A stretch of DNA of 64,000 nt from Methylopila capsulata. Lineage in GTDB: Bacteria > Pseudomonadota > Alphaproteobacteria > Rhizobiales > Methylopilaceae. The stretch spans positions 620,001 to 684,000 of the forward strand of contig NZ_JAFBCY010000001.1 in NCBI RefSeq assembly GCF_016907975.1, written 5' to 3'. The first letter of the stretch is position 1, and the number at the start of each line of letters is the position of its first letter. The translations under genes and the position numbers were made by a program. The notes under the pieces were generated by a model. It made no database searches. It worked only from the letters and a program-made list of their open reading frames with translations, and was not told where the DNA came from. Positions 51,638-61,221 of the stretch are shown here, one piece after another.

Positions 51638-52867
51638 CTAACGCAATTCCGGGGTCGCGTCAAACAGCCGGGCGTGTTCGGACAACGCGTAACGATCGGT
51701 CATGCCGGCGATGAAGTCCGCCACGAGCCGCGGGCGGCGGGCGGGCGCGTCGGAGGCTTCGGCCCGCGCCCACTCCGGCGGCAGGGCCTTCGGGTCGGCG
51801 GCGTAGGCGCCGTAGAGATCGGTCACCACCTGACGGGCGTCCGCCATCACGCGGTTCAGGTAGGGGTGGCGGTAGAGCTTCGCGAACATCAGCCGCTTCA
51901 GCTCGCGCTCGGCCTCCGCCATGGCGGGCGAGAACGCGATCAGCGGCCGGCCTGCGGCGCGCACCGCGTCGACGTCGCGCCCGACGAACGGCGCGAGCCG
52001 CCGGGCGCCCTCCCCGATCGCGTTCTCCACCAGCCGAGTGATCACGCGGCGAACGATCTCGTGCACCGTGCGGGCGTGGTCGAGGCCGGGATGGCGATCG
52101 CGCACCTCCGCCATGATGTCGGCCAGCAATTGCGAGCCCGACAGGTCGTCGAGGGTGATCAGTCCCGCCCGCAGGCCGTCGTCGATGTCGTGGGCGTCGT
52201 AGGCGATGTCGTCGGCGATGGCGGCGGCCTGCGCCTCCGCCGTCGCATGCGTGTCGAGGCCGAGATCATGGACAGCCGCGTATTCGACGAGCGCCGCGGG
52301 CAGCGGACGCCCGGCGTAGGCGCCGACGGTCCGACCCTCCGCGTCCAGCAGCGGCCCGTTGTGCTTCACCACGCCTTCAAGCGACTCGAAGGTGAGGTTC
52401 AGGCCGTCGTAGTCGGCGTAGCGCTTCTCGAGCTTGGTCAGCGCGCGCAGCGACTGGGCGTTGTGGTCGAAGCCGCCATGCCCCGCCATGCAGGCGTCGA
52501 GGGCCTTTTCGCCGGCGTGGCCGAACGGCGGGTGGCCGATGTCGTGGCTGAGAGCGATCGTCTCCGCGAGGTCCTCGTCGAGGCCGAGCGCGCGGGCGAT
52601 CGAGCGCGCGATCTGTGCGACTTCGAGCGTGTGGGTGAGGCGCGTCCGGAAGTGGTCGCCCTCGTGGTAGACGAAGACCTGCGTCTTGTGCTTCAGCCGC
52701 CGGAACGAGGTCGAATGCAGCACCCGGTCCCGGTCGCGCTGGAAATCGGTGCGGGTCGGGCTTGCGGGTTCGTGGGTCAGCCGGCCGCGGCCGCGGGTGG
52801 GATCGGCGGCGTAAGAGGCGCGCGGGCGCAGGATCCACGCCGTCACGTCGATCGCCGGGACGTCCAT
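51638..52867 (-). CDS. dgt: Deoxyguanosinetriphosphate triphosphohydrolase-like protein
   Basis: A 409-residue HD-domain enzyme of the dNTPase group that removes triphosphate from dNTPs. Metal ligands are visible in RTRLTHTLEVAQIAR and the HD of LSHDIGHPPFGHAGE, with a later Asp in DDIAYDAHDIDDG. I choose ATG 52867 because AAGGAG lies 6 bases upstream, within the first codons of an alternative ATG at 52882. The neighbouring order dgt-argS on one side and divergent erpA on the other is conserved in Rhizobiales. Confidence 0.93.
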   Translation of the reverse strand: MDVPAIDVTAWILRPRASYAADPTRGRGRLTHEPASPTRTDFQRDRDRVLHSTSFRRLKHKTQVFVYHEGDHFRTRLTHTLEVAQIARSIARALGLDEDLAETIALSHDIGHPPFGHAGEKALDACMAGHGGFDHNAQSLRALTKLEKRYADYDGLNLTFESLEGVVKHNGPLLDAEGRTVGAYAGRPLPAALVEYAAVHDLGLDTHATAEAQAAAIADDIAYDAHDIDDGLRAGLITLDDLSGSQLLADIMAEVRDRHPGLDHARTVHEIVRRVITRLVENAIGEGARRLAPFVGRDVDAVRAAGRPLIAFSPAMAEAERELKRLMFAKLYRHPYLNRVMADARQVVTDLYGAYAADPKALPPEWARAEASDAPARRPRLVADFIAGMTDRYALSEHARLFDATPELR

Positions 52868-53036
52868 GCCCTGCTCCTTCATGCGGCTCGCACGCAGCCT
52901 CCGCGTTGACCGTCCCGCCGCGCGTGCTTACCTCTTGCATGAAACCATGCGCAACACGTCGCGCGACGTTGGCGCTCGATCGGGTCCAGCCCGATCCCGA
53001 CGCCCCGCCGGCGCGACCAAGGCAGGCACCCGGTCC

Positions 53037-53390
53037 ATGACCACCGCAACCCTCGACGCCCCCGTCGCTCCCGTCTCGATGACGGAGCGCGCGGCCGGCC
53101 GCATCAAGGAGATCCTCGCCGACGAGGCGCCGGGCTCGAAGCTCCGCGTCAGCGTCCTCGGCGGCGGCTGCTCCGGCTTCAGCTACGACTTCGGCTTTGA
53201 CGTCACCGCCCAGGCGGACGACCTCGTCATCAGCCGCGACGGCGCCACCGTGCTGATCGACCCGGTGTCATTGCCCTATCTCGCGGGGTCCGAGATCGAC
53301 TTCGTCGACGAGTTGATCGGCGCCTCGTTCCAGATCCGCAACCCCAACGCGACCGCCTCCTGCGGCTGCGGCACCAGCTTCGCGATCTGA
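53037..53390 (+). CDS. erpA: Iron-sulfur cluster insertion protein ErpA-like (A-type carrier)
   Basis: A 117-residue A-type carrier. The three conserved cysteines are Cys45 (GGGCSGF), Cys109 and Cys111 (SCGCGTSF). It delivers Fe-S clusters to apo-proteins, including respiratory and isoprenoid enzymes. The ATG at 53037 is the family start; the frame is open upstream over the divergent dgt promoter. It is followed by a 419-base gap that contains a candidate small RNA and terminator, not a direct partner gene. Confidence 0.92.
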   Translation: MTTATLDAPVAPVSMTERAAGRIKEILADEAPGSKLRVSVLGGGCSGFSYDFGFDVTAQADDLVISRDGATVLIDPVSLPYLAGSEIDFVDELIGASFQIRNPNATASCGCGTSFAI

Positions 53391-53600
53391 GATCGTTCGG
53401 AACGTCGGCCCTCGCCTAGAGGAGTCGAGCGTCATGCCTCGAGTAAACTTGGGAATGACGATGCTGCAAGGCGGCGAAACCGTCCCGCAGCGATCAGCGG
53501 CGACGTGCGCCTCGTCACCGCGAACCGTGAGTTTCCAACGGGCGGTCAACCGTTCATTTTCGCTGCGAAACAATAGCGCACCCAAAGCGCGCCTTTTGGC

Positions 53601-53630
53601 CTTGGCATTTCGGCGGCGGCGGGCCACTTA
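53601..53630 (+). promoter_or_regulatory. Candidate promoter for the small RNA
   Basis: CTTGGC at 53601-53606 resembles the alphaproteobacterial -35 consensus CTTGAC. CACTTA at 53625-53630, 18 bases downstream, is a possible -10. Transcription would begin near 53637, giving an RNA of about 97 bases to the T-run. The -10 match is weak. Confidence 0.4.
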
Positions 53631-53636
53631 GGGTTC

Positions 53637-53733
53637 GTACGACGGCGAGCGCTTTCGCGAGCCGTCTTGCAGCCCTCCTTTGGGCGTTTCCTCCCTAGAC
53701 TTGGGCCGCTCGCTTGTCGGGCGGCCTTTTTTT
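53637..53733 (+). ncRNA. Candidate small RNA of the alpha-r8 (MmgR) type
   Basis: The segment holds a first hairpin (GACGGC 53641-53646 with GCCGTC 53661-53666), a second hairpin (GCCC 53672-53675, loop TCCTTT, GGGC 53682-53685), the unpaired decamer TTTCCTCCCT at 53687-53696, and a terminator hairpin. As I recall the alpha-r8/MmgR family, it is defined by exactly this unpaired UUUCCUCCCU between stem-loops and a Rho-independent terminator, in alphaproteobacteria, with RNAs of about 80 bases. MmgR limits polyhydroxybutyrate storage in Sinorhizobium. The C/U-rich decamer can pair with ribosome binding sites. The 5' end is uncertain. Confidence 0.65.
53704..53733 (+). terminator. Rho-independent terminator before xthA
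   Basis: GGCCGCTCG (53704-53712) pairs with CGGGCGGCC (53718-53726) with one G-U pair and a 5-base loop. It is followed directly by TTTTTTT (53727-53733). It lies 314 bases after the erpA stop, too far for a simple erpA terminator unless the 3' UTR is long, and so fits best as the end of the small RNA. Confidence 0.88.
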
Positions 53734-53809
53734 CTGCCTGCGCCCTCGCGGGCCGTCGCCAAGACCGTTAGGTCTGGCGCACGCGCCGCCCGCTCCGGAG
53801 GACCGCCCC

Positions 53810-54595
53810 GTGCAGATCGCCACCTGGAACGTCAACTCGGTCAAGTCCCGGCTCGACCTGCTGCTGCGCTGGCTCGCCGAGGCGAAGCCAGACGTCGTGT
53901 GCCTGCAGGAAATCAAGTGCGTGGACGAGGCGTTCCCGCGCGCCGCCATCGAGGACGCCGGCTACCACGTCGCCGTCCATGGCCAGAAGACCTACAACGG
54001 CGTCGCCATCCTCTCGCGCCTGCCGCTCGAGGACGTGACGCCCCGCCTGCCCGGCGACGACGGCGACGACCACGCCCGCTTCATCGAGGCGGTGGTCTCG
54101 GCGCCGTCGGGGGCGGTGCGCGTCGCCGGCATCTATCTTCCGAACGGCAACCCCGCGCCGGGGCCGAAATACGACTACAAGCTCGCCTGGATGGAGCGCC
54201 TGCGCGCCTACGCCGCAGATCGGCTCCGGCTCGAGGAGCCGCTGATCATCGCCGGCGACTACAACGTGATTCCCGCCCGCGCCGACGCCAGGCGTCCCGA
54301 CGCCTGGGTGGAGGACGCCCTGTTCCGTCCCGACACCCGCGCCTCCTGGCGCAAGCTGCTCGCGCTCGGCCTCACGGAGGCCGTCCGCGCCTGCGACGAC
54401 GCCGAGGGGCTCTACAGTTTCTGGGACTATCAGGCCGGCGCCTGGCAGAAGAACGACGGCATCCGCATCGACCACCTGCTGCTCTCGCCGCAGGCCGCCG
54501 ACCGGCTGGTCACGACGCGGATCGACAAGCACGTACGAGCGTGGGAACGGCCGTCGGACCATGTCCCGGTAGTCGCGGAATTCGCGTTCGGATAG
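53810..54595 (+). CDS. xthA: Exodeoxyribonuclease III
   Basis: A 261-residue endonuclease/exonuclease of base-excision repair. The family residues are seen in WNVNSVKSR, CLQEIKCVDEAFP (metal Glu), YNGVAILSR, GDYNVIP (Asp/Asn pair) and SDHVPVVAEF (catalytic His). I start at GTG 53810, with GGAGG 8 bases upstream. The frame is open from 53714, but that would translate through the terminator region. The erpA-xthA neighbourhood is common in the order. Confidence 0.93.
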   Translation: MQIATWNVNSVKSRLDLLLRWLAEAKPDVVCLQEIKCVDEAFPRAAIEDAGYHVAVHGQKTYNGVAILSRLPLEDVTPRLPGDDGDDHARFIEAVVSAPSGAVRVAGIYLPNGNPAPGPKYDYKLAWMERLRAYAADRLRLEEPLIIAGDYNVIPARADARRPDAWVEDALFRPDTRASWRKLLALGLTEAVRACDDAEGLYSFWDYQAGAWQKNDGIRIDHLLLSPQAADRLVTTRIDKHVRAWERPSDHVPVVAEFAFG

Positions 54596-54702
54596 CGGCG
54601 CCGCACGTTCCGGGACGCGCTCGGGTTGCAGATCATAAGCGTTGATTAAGCGCCGGCGGGGCAGAATCGCGGCCTGCCCCTCAACGCTGTCCCGGTGGTC
54701 CC

Positions 54703-56859
54703 GTGTCTATCCTCTCGACGCTGAAAGTGCGCCTGCCCGCCACCACCATCGGCCTCGCGCTGCTCAGCGCCGGCCTGATGGGCGTGCTCAGTTGGCACGC
54801 CGCGAAGCAGGGCCTGGTCGACGAGGCGAACCAGCGGCTGCGCTCGGCCGCCGTCGCCCGCAGCGAAAGCGTCGGGCTGCTGGCGGAGCGGGCAAAGGCG
54901 GACTTCGTCGCCGTCGCGGCGCATCCGCTCGTGCAGCAGAACTTCGGCGACATCGCGGAAAATCTCGACCCGAGCCGCCCGGACTTCGACCAGTTGAAAG
55001 CCGCCTTCCAGAGCGCGCCGGATGTCGCCGGGCGGGTCGCCGTCGACGGCGCCGAGACCAACACGACCTACGGCCGCCGCCACGCCAAGGTGCAGGAGGT
55101 CGCCCGCAAGCTGATCGCCCAGCCCGGCTACGCCGACCTGGTCTTCCTGAACGCCGACGGGCGCGTCGTCTACACCACCACCAAGGGCGCCGACTTCGGC
55201 GCGGCGCTGTCGGACGCCGCGCTCGCCGGCACCGGCCTCGCGCGGCTCTACGACACGCTGAAGGCCGGCCCCGACGACGCCGTCGTCTTCCAGGACTTCG
55301 CGGCCTACCCCGCCGGCGAGGGTCCCTCCGCCTTCATCGGCCGTCCCATGACCAAGCGCGCGAACGTCGCGATGGGCTCCGCCCAGGCCTCCGAGCGCAC
55401 CGGCTACGTGCTGATGCGGCTGTCGCCGGCGCTGTTCGACCAGACGCTGTCGAAGCGCGCCGGCCTCGGCGCGACCGGCGAGGCGCTCGCGATCGGCGCC
55501 GACGGCGCTCTCCGCAGCGACCCGCCGCTCGCGATCGAGGCGCACGCGGGCGACCCCGCCGCCCGGCTCGGCCTGTCCGCTGAGGCGACGAAGGACGCGG
55601 AGCCCTTCACCTTCGAGCGCGACGGCGTGGCGCGGATGGCGGTCGCCACCCCCATGGACGTGCTGGGCGCGCCCTGGACGATCGTCGCCGCTCAGACGAC
55701 CGACGAAGCCGTCGCCGCGGCGACCACGCTGACCCGGACGCTGGCGATCACCGCCGCCGCCGTGCTGGCCCTCACCGCTCTGCTCGGTATGATCCTGGCC
55801 CGCTCCATCGTAGGCCCGCTCGGCGCGCTGACGACGGCGCTGAAGGCCCTCGCCGCCCGCAAGGACCTCGCCGAGGTGCCCGGCAGCCGCCGCTCCGACG
55901 AGATCGGCGACATCGCCCGCGCTGTCGTGACGATCCGCGACATGTCGCTCGAAGAGGCGGCCCAGCAGCTCAAGACCACCGAGGCCGGACGCCTGCGCGA
56001 GGAGGAGGCCCGCCGGACGATGCTGCGGGAGCTCGCCGACCGCTTCGAGCAGTCCGTCGGCGGCATCGTGTCGGACGTGACGCTGTCGATCGGCGGCCTG
56101 CAATCGGCCGCGCGGACCATGCGCGCCACCGTGGACGGAACCTCGCAGCGCTCCGCCTCGGTCGCCTCCACGGCCGAGCAGACGGCGGGCAACGTCAACG
56201 TCGTCGCCTCGGCCGCCGAAGAGCTCGCCAAGACCATCCATGAGATCGCAGGCCGCGTGGAGCAGGCGGCGGTGATGTCCTCGCGCGCCGTCGATGGGGC
56301 CTCGACGGCCGAGCGCACGATCTCCGAGCTCTCGACCGCGGCGATGAGGATCGGCGACGTCGTCGACCTCGTGGCCCAGATCGCGAGCCAGACCAACCTG
56401 CTGGCGCTCAACGCCACCATCGAGGCGGCGCGCGCCGGCGAAGCGGGGCGCGGCTTCGCGGTCGTGGCCTCGGAGGTCAAGGAGCTCGCGAACCAGACCA
56501 CCCGCGCGACCGCCGAGATCGGCCAGCACGTCGCCCTGATCCGCCAGACGACCGGCGACGCGTCGCGCGCGATCCAGGAGATCGCCCACCAGATCCAGGC
56601 CATGAACGAGGTGTCGACGACGATCGCCTCGGCGGTCGAGGAGCAGAACGTCACGACGCAGGAGATCGTCCGCAGCATGGACCAGGCCTCGGCCGGATCG
56701 CAGGCGATGACCTCGGACATCGCCCAGGTCGCCCGCACGGCGGGCGAGGCCGGCGCGGCCGCCGGCGACGTGGCCCAGGCCGCCGACGACCTGTCGCGTC
56801 AGTCGGACAACCTCAGCCGCGAGGTGCGGCAGTTCCTCAGCAACGTACGGGCCGCGTAG
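54703..56859 (+). CDS. Methyl-accepting chemotaxis protein with large periplasmic domain
   Basis: A 718-residue chemoreceptor. The first membrane segment spans about residues 12-32. A periplasmic double-Cache-like domain follows to about residue 340. Then come a second membrane segment ([20 protein letters not shown]), a HAMP domain, and a signalling domain with [36 protein letters not shown]. It starts at GTG 54703 with GGTGG just upstream. No CheW, CheA or other chemotaxis gene is next to it, so it probably feeds a chemosensory array encoded elsewhere. The ligand is unknown. It is distinct in layout from the WspA receptor at 22688. Confidence 0.9.
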   Translation: MSILSTLKVRLPATTIGLALLSAGLMGVLSWHAAKQGLVDEANQRLRSAAVARSESVGLLAERAKADFVAVAAHPLVQQNFGDIAENLDPSRPDFDQLKAAFQSAPDVAGRVAVDGAETNTTYGRRHAKVQEVARKLIAQPGYADLVFLNADGRVVYTTTKGADFGAALSDAALAGTGLARLYDTLKAGPDDAVVFQDFAAYPAGEGPSAFIGRPMTKRANVAMGSAQASERTGYVLMRLSPALFDQTLSKRAGLGATGEALAIGADGALRSDPPLAIEAHAGDPAARLGLSAEATKDAEPFTFERDGVARMAVATPMDVLGAPWTIVAAQTTDEAVAAATTLTRTLAITAAAVLALTALLGMILARSIVGPLGALTTALKALAARKDLAEVPGSRRSDEIGDIARAVVTIRDMSLEEAAQQLKTTEAGRLREEEARRTMLRELADRFEQSVGGIVSDVTLSIGGLQSAARTMRATVDGTSQRSASVASTAEQTAGNVNVVASAAEELAKTIHEIAGRVEQAAVMSSRAVDGASTAERTISELSTAAMRIGDVVDLVAQIASQTNLLALNATIEAARAGEAGRGFAVVASEVKELANQTTRATAEIGQHVALIRQTTGDASRAIQEIAHQIQAMNEVSTTIASAVEEQNVTTQEIVRSMDQASAGSQAMTSDIAQVARTAGEAGAAAGDVAQAADDLSRQSDNLSREVRQFLSNVRAA

Positions 56860-57092
56860 CGATACGAAACGACGCGTCGGCGCCTTCGGAGCGCCCCGCC
56901 GCTGCGCGACACCTGAAGGACGCGCTCAGCCCGCCCGTCCTTCGGAGCCTCGCCGTGACAGCGACCGACCCCGCCCCTCTCGCCTCGCCCGACGCGCGAC
57001 CGCGCCAGAAAGCTCGACGGTCGTGGGGCCGAGGGCTGCAGGCGGAGCGGTAGGAAGCGCAGTCCGCGGCGCGGACGACCGGCCGCCGGATG

Positions 57093-57893
57093 TCAGCCGC
57101 GGTCCTTCAGCCAGGCGTTGACGTAGCTCGCGGACGAGGCGCGCTCGTCCTCGGTCGCGGCGTCCATGGCCTTGTCGTAGAGCTCGACGATCCACCGGTC
57201 CTGATCGCCCGCCGCTTCCTTGGCGAGCGTCAGCCACATCAGCCCGCGCGCGGCCTGCCGGGGCACCTCCCCGCCGTTGAACAGCAGGTGGCCGAGCACG
57301 GCCTGCGCGTCGCGCTGGCCCTTGTTGGCGGCGAGGCCAAGCCAGCGGGCCGCCTGCCGCACGTCCTTCTTCACGCTCTGCCCGTCGAGGTACATGCGGG
57401 CCAGATTGTACTGCGCGTCGGGGTCGCCGAAGTAGGAGGCGGCGTAGGAGAACATCTCGCGCGCCCGTTCGGCGTCGGCCGTGATCGGGCTGTTCGCGAT
57501 GCCGTCGAGATAGTAGTTGCCGAGCGCCACGAAGGAGTTCGCCACGAACCGCGCCTGCACCGTGTCCGGCGCGTCGTCGGCGTGGGCGTTGGCGATCTGG
57601 CTGAAATAGTCGAACGCCTTGACGTCGTCGCGCTCGACGCCGTCGCCCTCGGCGTACATGCGGCCGAGCTTCCACTGCGCCATCGCGTGGCCGCGGTTTG
57701 CGGCGTCGATCAGCGAGGTCAGGGCGCCAGCCTTGTCGCCGGCGAGGTAGGCCTGCGCGCCGGTCCGGAACTGCTCGAACGGCGACGGCTGCTTCTTGGA
57801 GCTCGTGCCCTCGAAAGCGCGCGCGGCGGTGGAGCCGCCGAACAGCGCCAACACCGCGAAGGCGAGGCAGGGAAGGCGCTTACACGTCCGCAT
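57093..57893 (-). CDS. exoR: Sel1-repeat periplasmic protein, ExoR-like
   Basis: A 266-residue exported protein with a signal peptide ([20 protein letters not shown], cleavage near residue 26) and several Sel1/TPR-like repeats ([64 protein letters not shown]). Length, signal and repeat spacing match ExoR, the periplasmic inhibitor of the ExoS-ChvI two-component system that controls exopolysaccharide and motility in Rhizobiales. The ATG at 57893 lies inside the ilvD 3' end (14-base overlap), suggesting cotranscription. The exoS and chvI genes are not in this window. Confidence 0.78.
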   Translation of the reverse strand: MRTCKRLPCLAFAVLALFGGSTAARAFEGTSSKKQPSPFEQFRTGAQAYLAGDKAGALTSLIDAANRGHAMAQWKLGRMYAEGDGVERDDVKAFDYFSQIANAHADDAPDTVQARFVANSFVALGNYYLDGIANSPITADAERAREMFSYAASYFGDPDAQYNLARMYLDGQSVKKDVRQAARWLGLAANKGQRDAQAVLGHLLFNGGEVPRQAARGLMWLTLAKEAAGDQDRWIVELYDKAMDAATEDERASSASYVNAWLKDRG

Positions 57894-59604
57894 AGGCGCG
57901 CCGCTCGAACTTGGCGCCCGGATGGGTCACCGCCCCCTCGCGCGCCGGGCCCACGCCCTGCGCGTATTTCCAGAGCGCGCCCGACCCGAAGCCGTGGTCG
58001 CGCGGCGTCCAGTCCTGCCGGCGGGCGTCGAGTTCGGCGTCGGTGAGCGCGACGTCGAGCGTGCCGGCGACGGCGTCGATCGTGATCACGTCGCCGTCGC
58101 GCAGCAGGCCGATCGGCCCCCCGACGGCGGCTTCGGGGCCGACGTGGCCGATGCAGAAGCCGCGGGTGGCGCCGGAAAACCGGCCGTCGGTGATCAGCGC
58201 GACCTTGTCGCCCATGCCCTGACCGTAGAGGGCTGCGGTGGTCGACAGCATCTCGCGCATGCCGGGCCCGCCGCGCGGACCCTCGTAGCGGATGACGAGG
58301 ACTTCGCCTTCCTTGTAGCTCTTGTTCGTGACCGCCTCGTAGCACTCCTCCTCGCTGTCGAAGCAGCGCGCCGGTCCGGAGAAGGTCTGGTTGGTCATGC
58401 CCGCGACCTTCACGATCGCGCCGTCCGGGGCGAGGTTGCCGCGGAGGCCGACCACGCCGCCGGTCTTCGTCAGCGGCTTGTCCGCCGGGAGGATGACGTC
58501 CTGGTCCGGGTTCCAGCGCACCGACGCCATGTTCTCGGCGATGGTGCGGCCGGTGACGGTGAGGCAGTCGCCGTGCAGGAAGCCGTGGTCGAGCAGCGTC
58601 TTCATCAGCAGCGGCACGCCGCCGACCTCGAACAGGTCCTTGGCGACGTACCGGCCGCCGGGCTTGAGGTCCGCGACGTAAGGCGTGCGCTTGAAGATCT
58701 CGGCGACGTCGAACAGGTCGAACTCGATGCCCGCCTCATGGGCGATCGCCGGGAGATGCAGGGCCGCGTTGGTGGAGCCGCCGGAGGCCGCGACCACGGT
58801 CGCCGCGTTCTCGAGCGCCTTGCGGGTGACGATGTCGCGCGGCCGGATGTTGCGGGCGATCAGCTCCATGATCATCTCGCCGGCCGTCATGCAGAACCGG
58901 TCGCGGATCTCGTAGGGAGCCGGCGCGCCCGCCGAATAGGGCAGCGCGAGGCCGATGGCCTCGGACACCGTCGCCATGGTGTTGGCGGTGAACTGCGCGC
59001 CGCAGGCGCCGGCGGAGGGGCACGCGACCTGCTCGATCTCGTCGAGGTCCGCGTCCGACATCGCGTTGACCGAGTGCTTGCCGACCGCTTCGAACACGTC
59101 CTGGATGGTGATCGGCTGGCCGCGGAACGAGCCCGGCAGGATCGAGCCGCCGTAGATGAAGATCGACGGCACGTTGAGGCGCACCATCGCCATCATCATG
59201 CCCGGAAGCGACTTGTCGCAGCCCGCGAGCCCGACCAGCGCGTCGTAGCAGTGCCCGCGCATGGTAAGCTCGACGGAGTCCGCGATCACCTCGCGGGAGG
59301 CGAGCGAGGACTTCATGCCCTCGTGGCCCATGGCGATGCCGTCGGTGACGGTGATGGTGCAGAACTCGCGGGGGGTGCCGTTGGCGGACGCCACGCCCTT
59401 CTTCACCGCCTGCGCCTGGCGCATCAGTGAAATATTGCAGGGCGCCGCCTCGTTCCAGCACGACGCCACGCCGACCAGCGGCTGGTGGATCTGCGCCTTG
59501 GTCAGGCCCATCGCATAGAGATACGACCGGTGCGGGGCCCGCGACGGGCCTTCCGTGACATGCCGGCTCGGCAATCTCGATTTGTCGAAGACTTTGGCGT
59601 CCAT
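57880..59604 (-). CDS. ilvD: Dihydroxy-acid dehydratase
   Basis: A 574-residue Fe-S enzyme of valine, isoleucine and pantothenate synthesis. The cluster cysteines appear in [26 protein letters not shown] and [16 protein letters not shown], the last carrying the conserved [26 protein letters not shown] near the C-terminus is also diagnostic. The Fe-S carrier ErpA is encoded 4 kb away. The end overlaps the exoR start by 14 bases. Confidence 0.96.
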   Translation of the reverse strand: MDAKVFDKSRLPSRHVTEGPSRAPHRSYLYAMGLTKAQIHQPLVGVASCWNEAAPCNISLMRQAQAVKKGVASANGTPREFCTITVTDGIAMGHEGMKSSLASREVIADSVELTMRGHCYDALVGLAGCDKSLPGMMMAMVRLNVPSIFIYGGSILPGSFRGQPITIQDVFEAVGKHSVNAMSDADLDEIEQVACPSAGACGAQFTANTMATVSEAIGLALPYSAGAPAPYEIRDRFCMTAGEMIMELIARNIRPRDIVTRKALENAATVVAASGGSTNAALHLPAIAHEAGIEFDLFDVAEIFKRTPYVADLKPGGRYVAKDLFEVGGVPLLMKTLLDHGFLHGDCLTVTGRTIAENMASVRWNPDQDVILPADKPLTKTGGVVGLRGNLAPDGAIVKVAGMTNQTFSGPARCFDSEEECYEAVTNKSYKEGEVLVIRYEGPRGGPGMREMLSTTAALYGQGMGDKVALITDGRFSGATRGFCIGHVGPEAAVGGPIGLLRDGDVITIDAVAGTLDVALTDAELDARRQDWTPRDHGFGSGALWKYAQGVGPAREGAVTHPGAKFERRAYADV

Positions 59605-59830
59605 AGGTCCCGCTTATGCCCCCGTCGCGCGTCCTGAATATGGCGCGCGCATCGACGTTCCGAGGAAGCGGATCCGACCACGCCGCGTCGACGAACACTC
59701 GACGCTTAACGACACCCGAACGCACGCGGCCTGCTGACGGAACGCCCCGATCCCCCGATCGGCTCTACTTTAAAGACCGTAATCTGATCAGCAGGTTAAG
59801 TTCAGGGGTGGCGGCGCTTTGCGGCTAAAT

Positions 59831-59851
59831 GGCGGCGAAAGCTTCGCCGCC
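59831..59851. repeat. Small perfect hairpin upstream of ilvD
   Basis: GGCGGCGAA and TTCGCCGCC form a perfect 9-base-pair stem with a 3-base loop in the 285-base gap between the glycosyltransferase stop and the ilvD start. No T-run follows on either strand. The gap also holds an AT-richer stretch (CTACTTTAAAGACCGTAATC, 59763-59782) that could contain the ilvD promoter. Its role is not known. Confidence 0.5.
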
Positions 59852-59889
59852 GCGCGCAGCCCGGGCGCCTGACCGGGACTCAGTGTCTT

Positions 59890-61161
59890 TCAGGTGACAG
59901 GGACCAGCGCAGGCCGAGCCGCCTCAAGGGCGGATTGAGCGCCCAGAAGGCCGTCGAGCAGCGCCATCTGACGCGTCAGGCAGACGCGTAGATCGTAGGT
60001 CGCGAGCGCGGTCTGGCGGGCGGCCCGGCGCATGGCGCCGAGAGCGTCCCTTTCCGCGAGCGTCCGCGCCACGGTCTCGGCGAGGGCGACGACGTCGAAG
60101 AAGTCGACCAGGCGGCCGTTCACGCCGTCGACGATGGCCTCGCGCACCGGCGCGGTGTCGGAGCCGACGATCAGGCATCCCGCCGCCATCGCCTCGAGCA
60201 GCGACCACGACAGCACGAAGGGATAGGTCAGATAGACGTGGCAGGACGAGATCTGCAGCAGCGCGAGGAAATCGGGCTTCGGAACCTGCCCGAGAAAATG
60301 CACCCGGCTCATATCGATCCGGCCCCTGACCTCGTCGAGATAAGTCTCCTTCCACGTCGTCCCGGCCGGCGCGGCCCGACCGTAGGCGACGCCGTCGCCG
60401 CCCACGATCAGCACCTGGGCGTTCGGCCGCTTCGCCATGATCTCGGGCAGAGCCCGCATGAAGACGTGATAGCCGCGGTAGGGTTCGAGCTGCCGGTTGA
60501 CGAAGGTGATGATCTCGTCGTGCCGGGTGAACGTCCGGTCGACGCCGGCCGGGCGGAACTGCGCGTCCGGGTGCGGCGCGGCGGCGTTCACGTCCACCCC
60601 GTCGTGGGCGACCTGAATCCTGTCCCACAGGAAGTCGGGATGCTGGCGCTTCTGCCACTCGGTCGGCGACAGGCCCATGTCGGCGGCGGCGAGCGCCGTC
60701 AGCATGCCGGCGTTCTTGGTGCGGATACGGGCCGCGGTCCGCAGCCCGCCGTCCGGAAACTCCGGATCGAAACCGACGTCGGAGTTCCGATAGTTGTAGA
60801 AGAACTCGCTGTAGACGACCTGCTTCGCCGCCGGAAAGATGTCGCGCGCGAACAGCGTTTCGCCCCAGCCGGAATGGCCGACGACCAGCGCAGGATCGCA
60901 GCCCGCTTCGCGCCGGAGACGCTGCATCGCAGCGCCGGCGAGTTCGCCCCTCACCACGTCCGAGGTGAAGCGCTCGACCAGGGGGTGGCCGGGCTTCGGC
61001 GGGGCCTTCGGCATCGGGTAGCGCGCGAGCATCACGCCCTGGCGGGGGCGCGCCGTGGGACTGCCGACCGCGAAGACGCGCACGCCCGGCCGCTGTGCGA
61101 AGGCCTGCGCCATGTGCACGAACTGGCCGGGGAAGTTGTTGTGAATGAACAGGACGTCCAA
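59890..61161 (-). CDS. Glycosyltransferase of the GT4 family
   Basis: A 423-residue GT-B glycosyltransferase. The N-terminal half begins MDVLFIHNNFPGQF, typical of a GT4 subgroup (Glyco_trans_4_3-like). The C-terminal half has VLIVGGDGVAYG and the nucleotide-sugar region SWSLLEAMAAGCLIVGSDTAPVREAI with the EX7E-like pattern. Donor and acceptor sugars are unknown. It probably acts in a cell-surface polysaccharide pathway; the glucan synthesis protein upstream is a plausible functional neighbour. Confidence 0.82.
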   Translation of the reverse strand: MDVLFIHNNFPGQFVHMAQAFAQRPGVRVFAVGSPTARPRQGVMLARYPMPKAPPKPGHPLVERFTSDVVRGELAGAAMQRLRREAGCDPALVVGHSGWGETLFARDIFPAAKQVVYSEFFYNYRNSDVGFDPEFPDGGLRTAARIRTKNAGMLTALAAADMGLSPTEWQKRQHPDFLWDRIQVAHDGVDVNAAAPHPDAQFRPAGVDRTFTRHDEIITFVNRQLEPYRGYHVFMRALPEIMAKRPNAQVLIVGGDGVAYGRAAPAGTTWKETYLDEVRGRIDMSRVHFLGQVPKPDFLALLQISSCHVYLTYPFVLSWSLLEAMAAGCLIVGSDTAPVREAIVDGVNGRLVDFFDVVALAETVARTLAERDALGAMRRAARQTALATYDLRVCLTRQMALLDGLLGAQSALEAARPALVPVT

Positions 61162-61221
61162 CGGCCCTCCCCCGGAAGCTCGACCGCGATCAGGCGCCCG
61201 CGGTCCTTGGAATAAAACGGC

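Larger units (their letters stand above)
53391..53809. other. erpA-xthA intergenic region
   Basis: These 419 bases contain no convincing coding sequence. From 53391 to 53600 I see a weak hairpin (CGTCAT...ATGACG near 53430-53463) and an AT-richer stretch at 53530-53580. From 53601 onward a promoter-like pair, a structured segment, and a terminator with seven Ts suggest a small RNA gene, described separately. Between 53734 and 53809 lies the leader of xthA. Confidence 0.6.

Noticed and set aside
53434-53631. A 65-codon + strand frame in the erpA-xthA gap
   Set aside because: No ribosome site, atypical codons and no homology that I can recognise; it overlaps the candidate small-RNA promoter.
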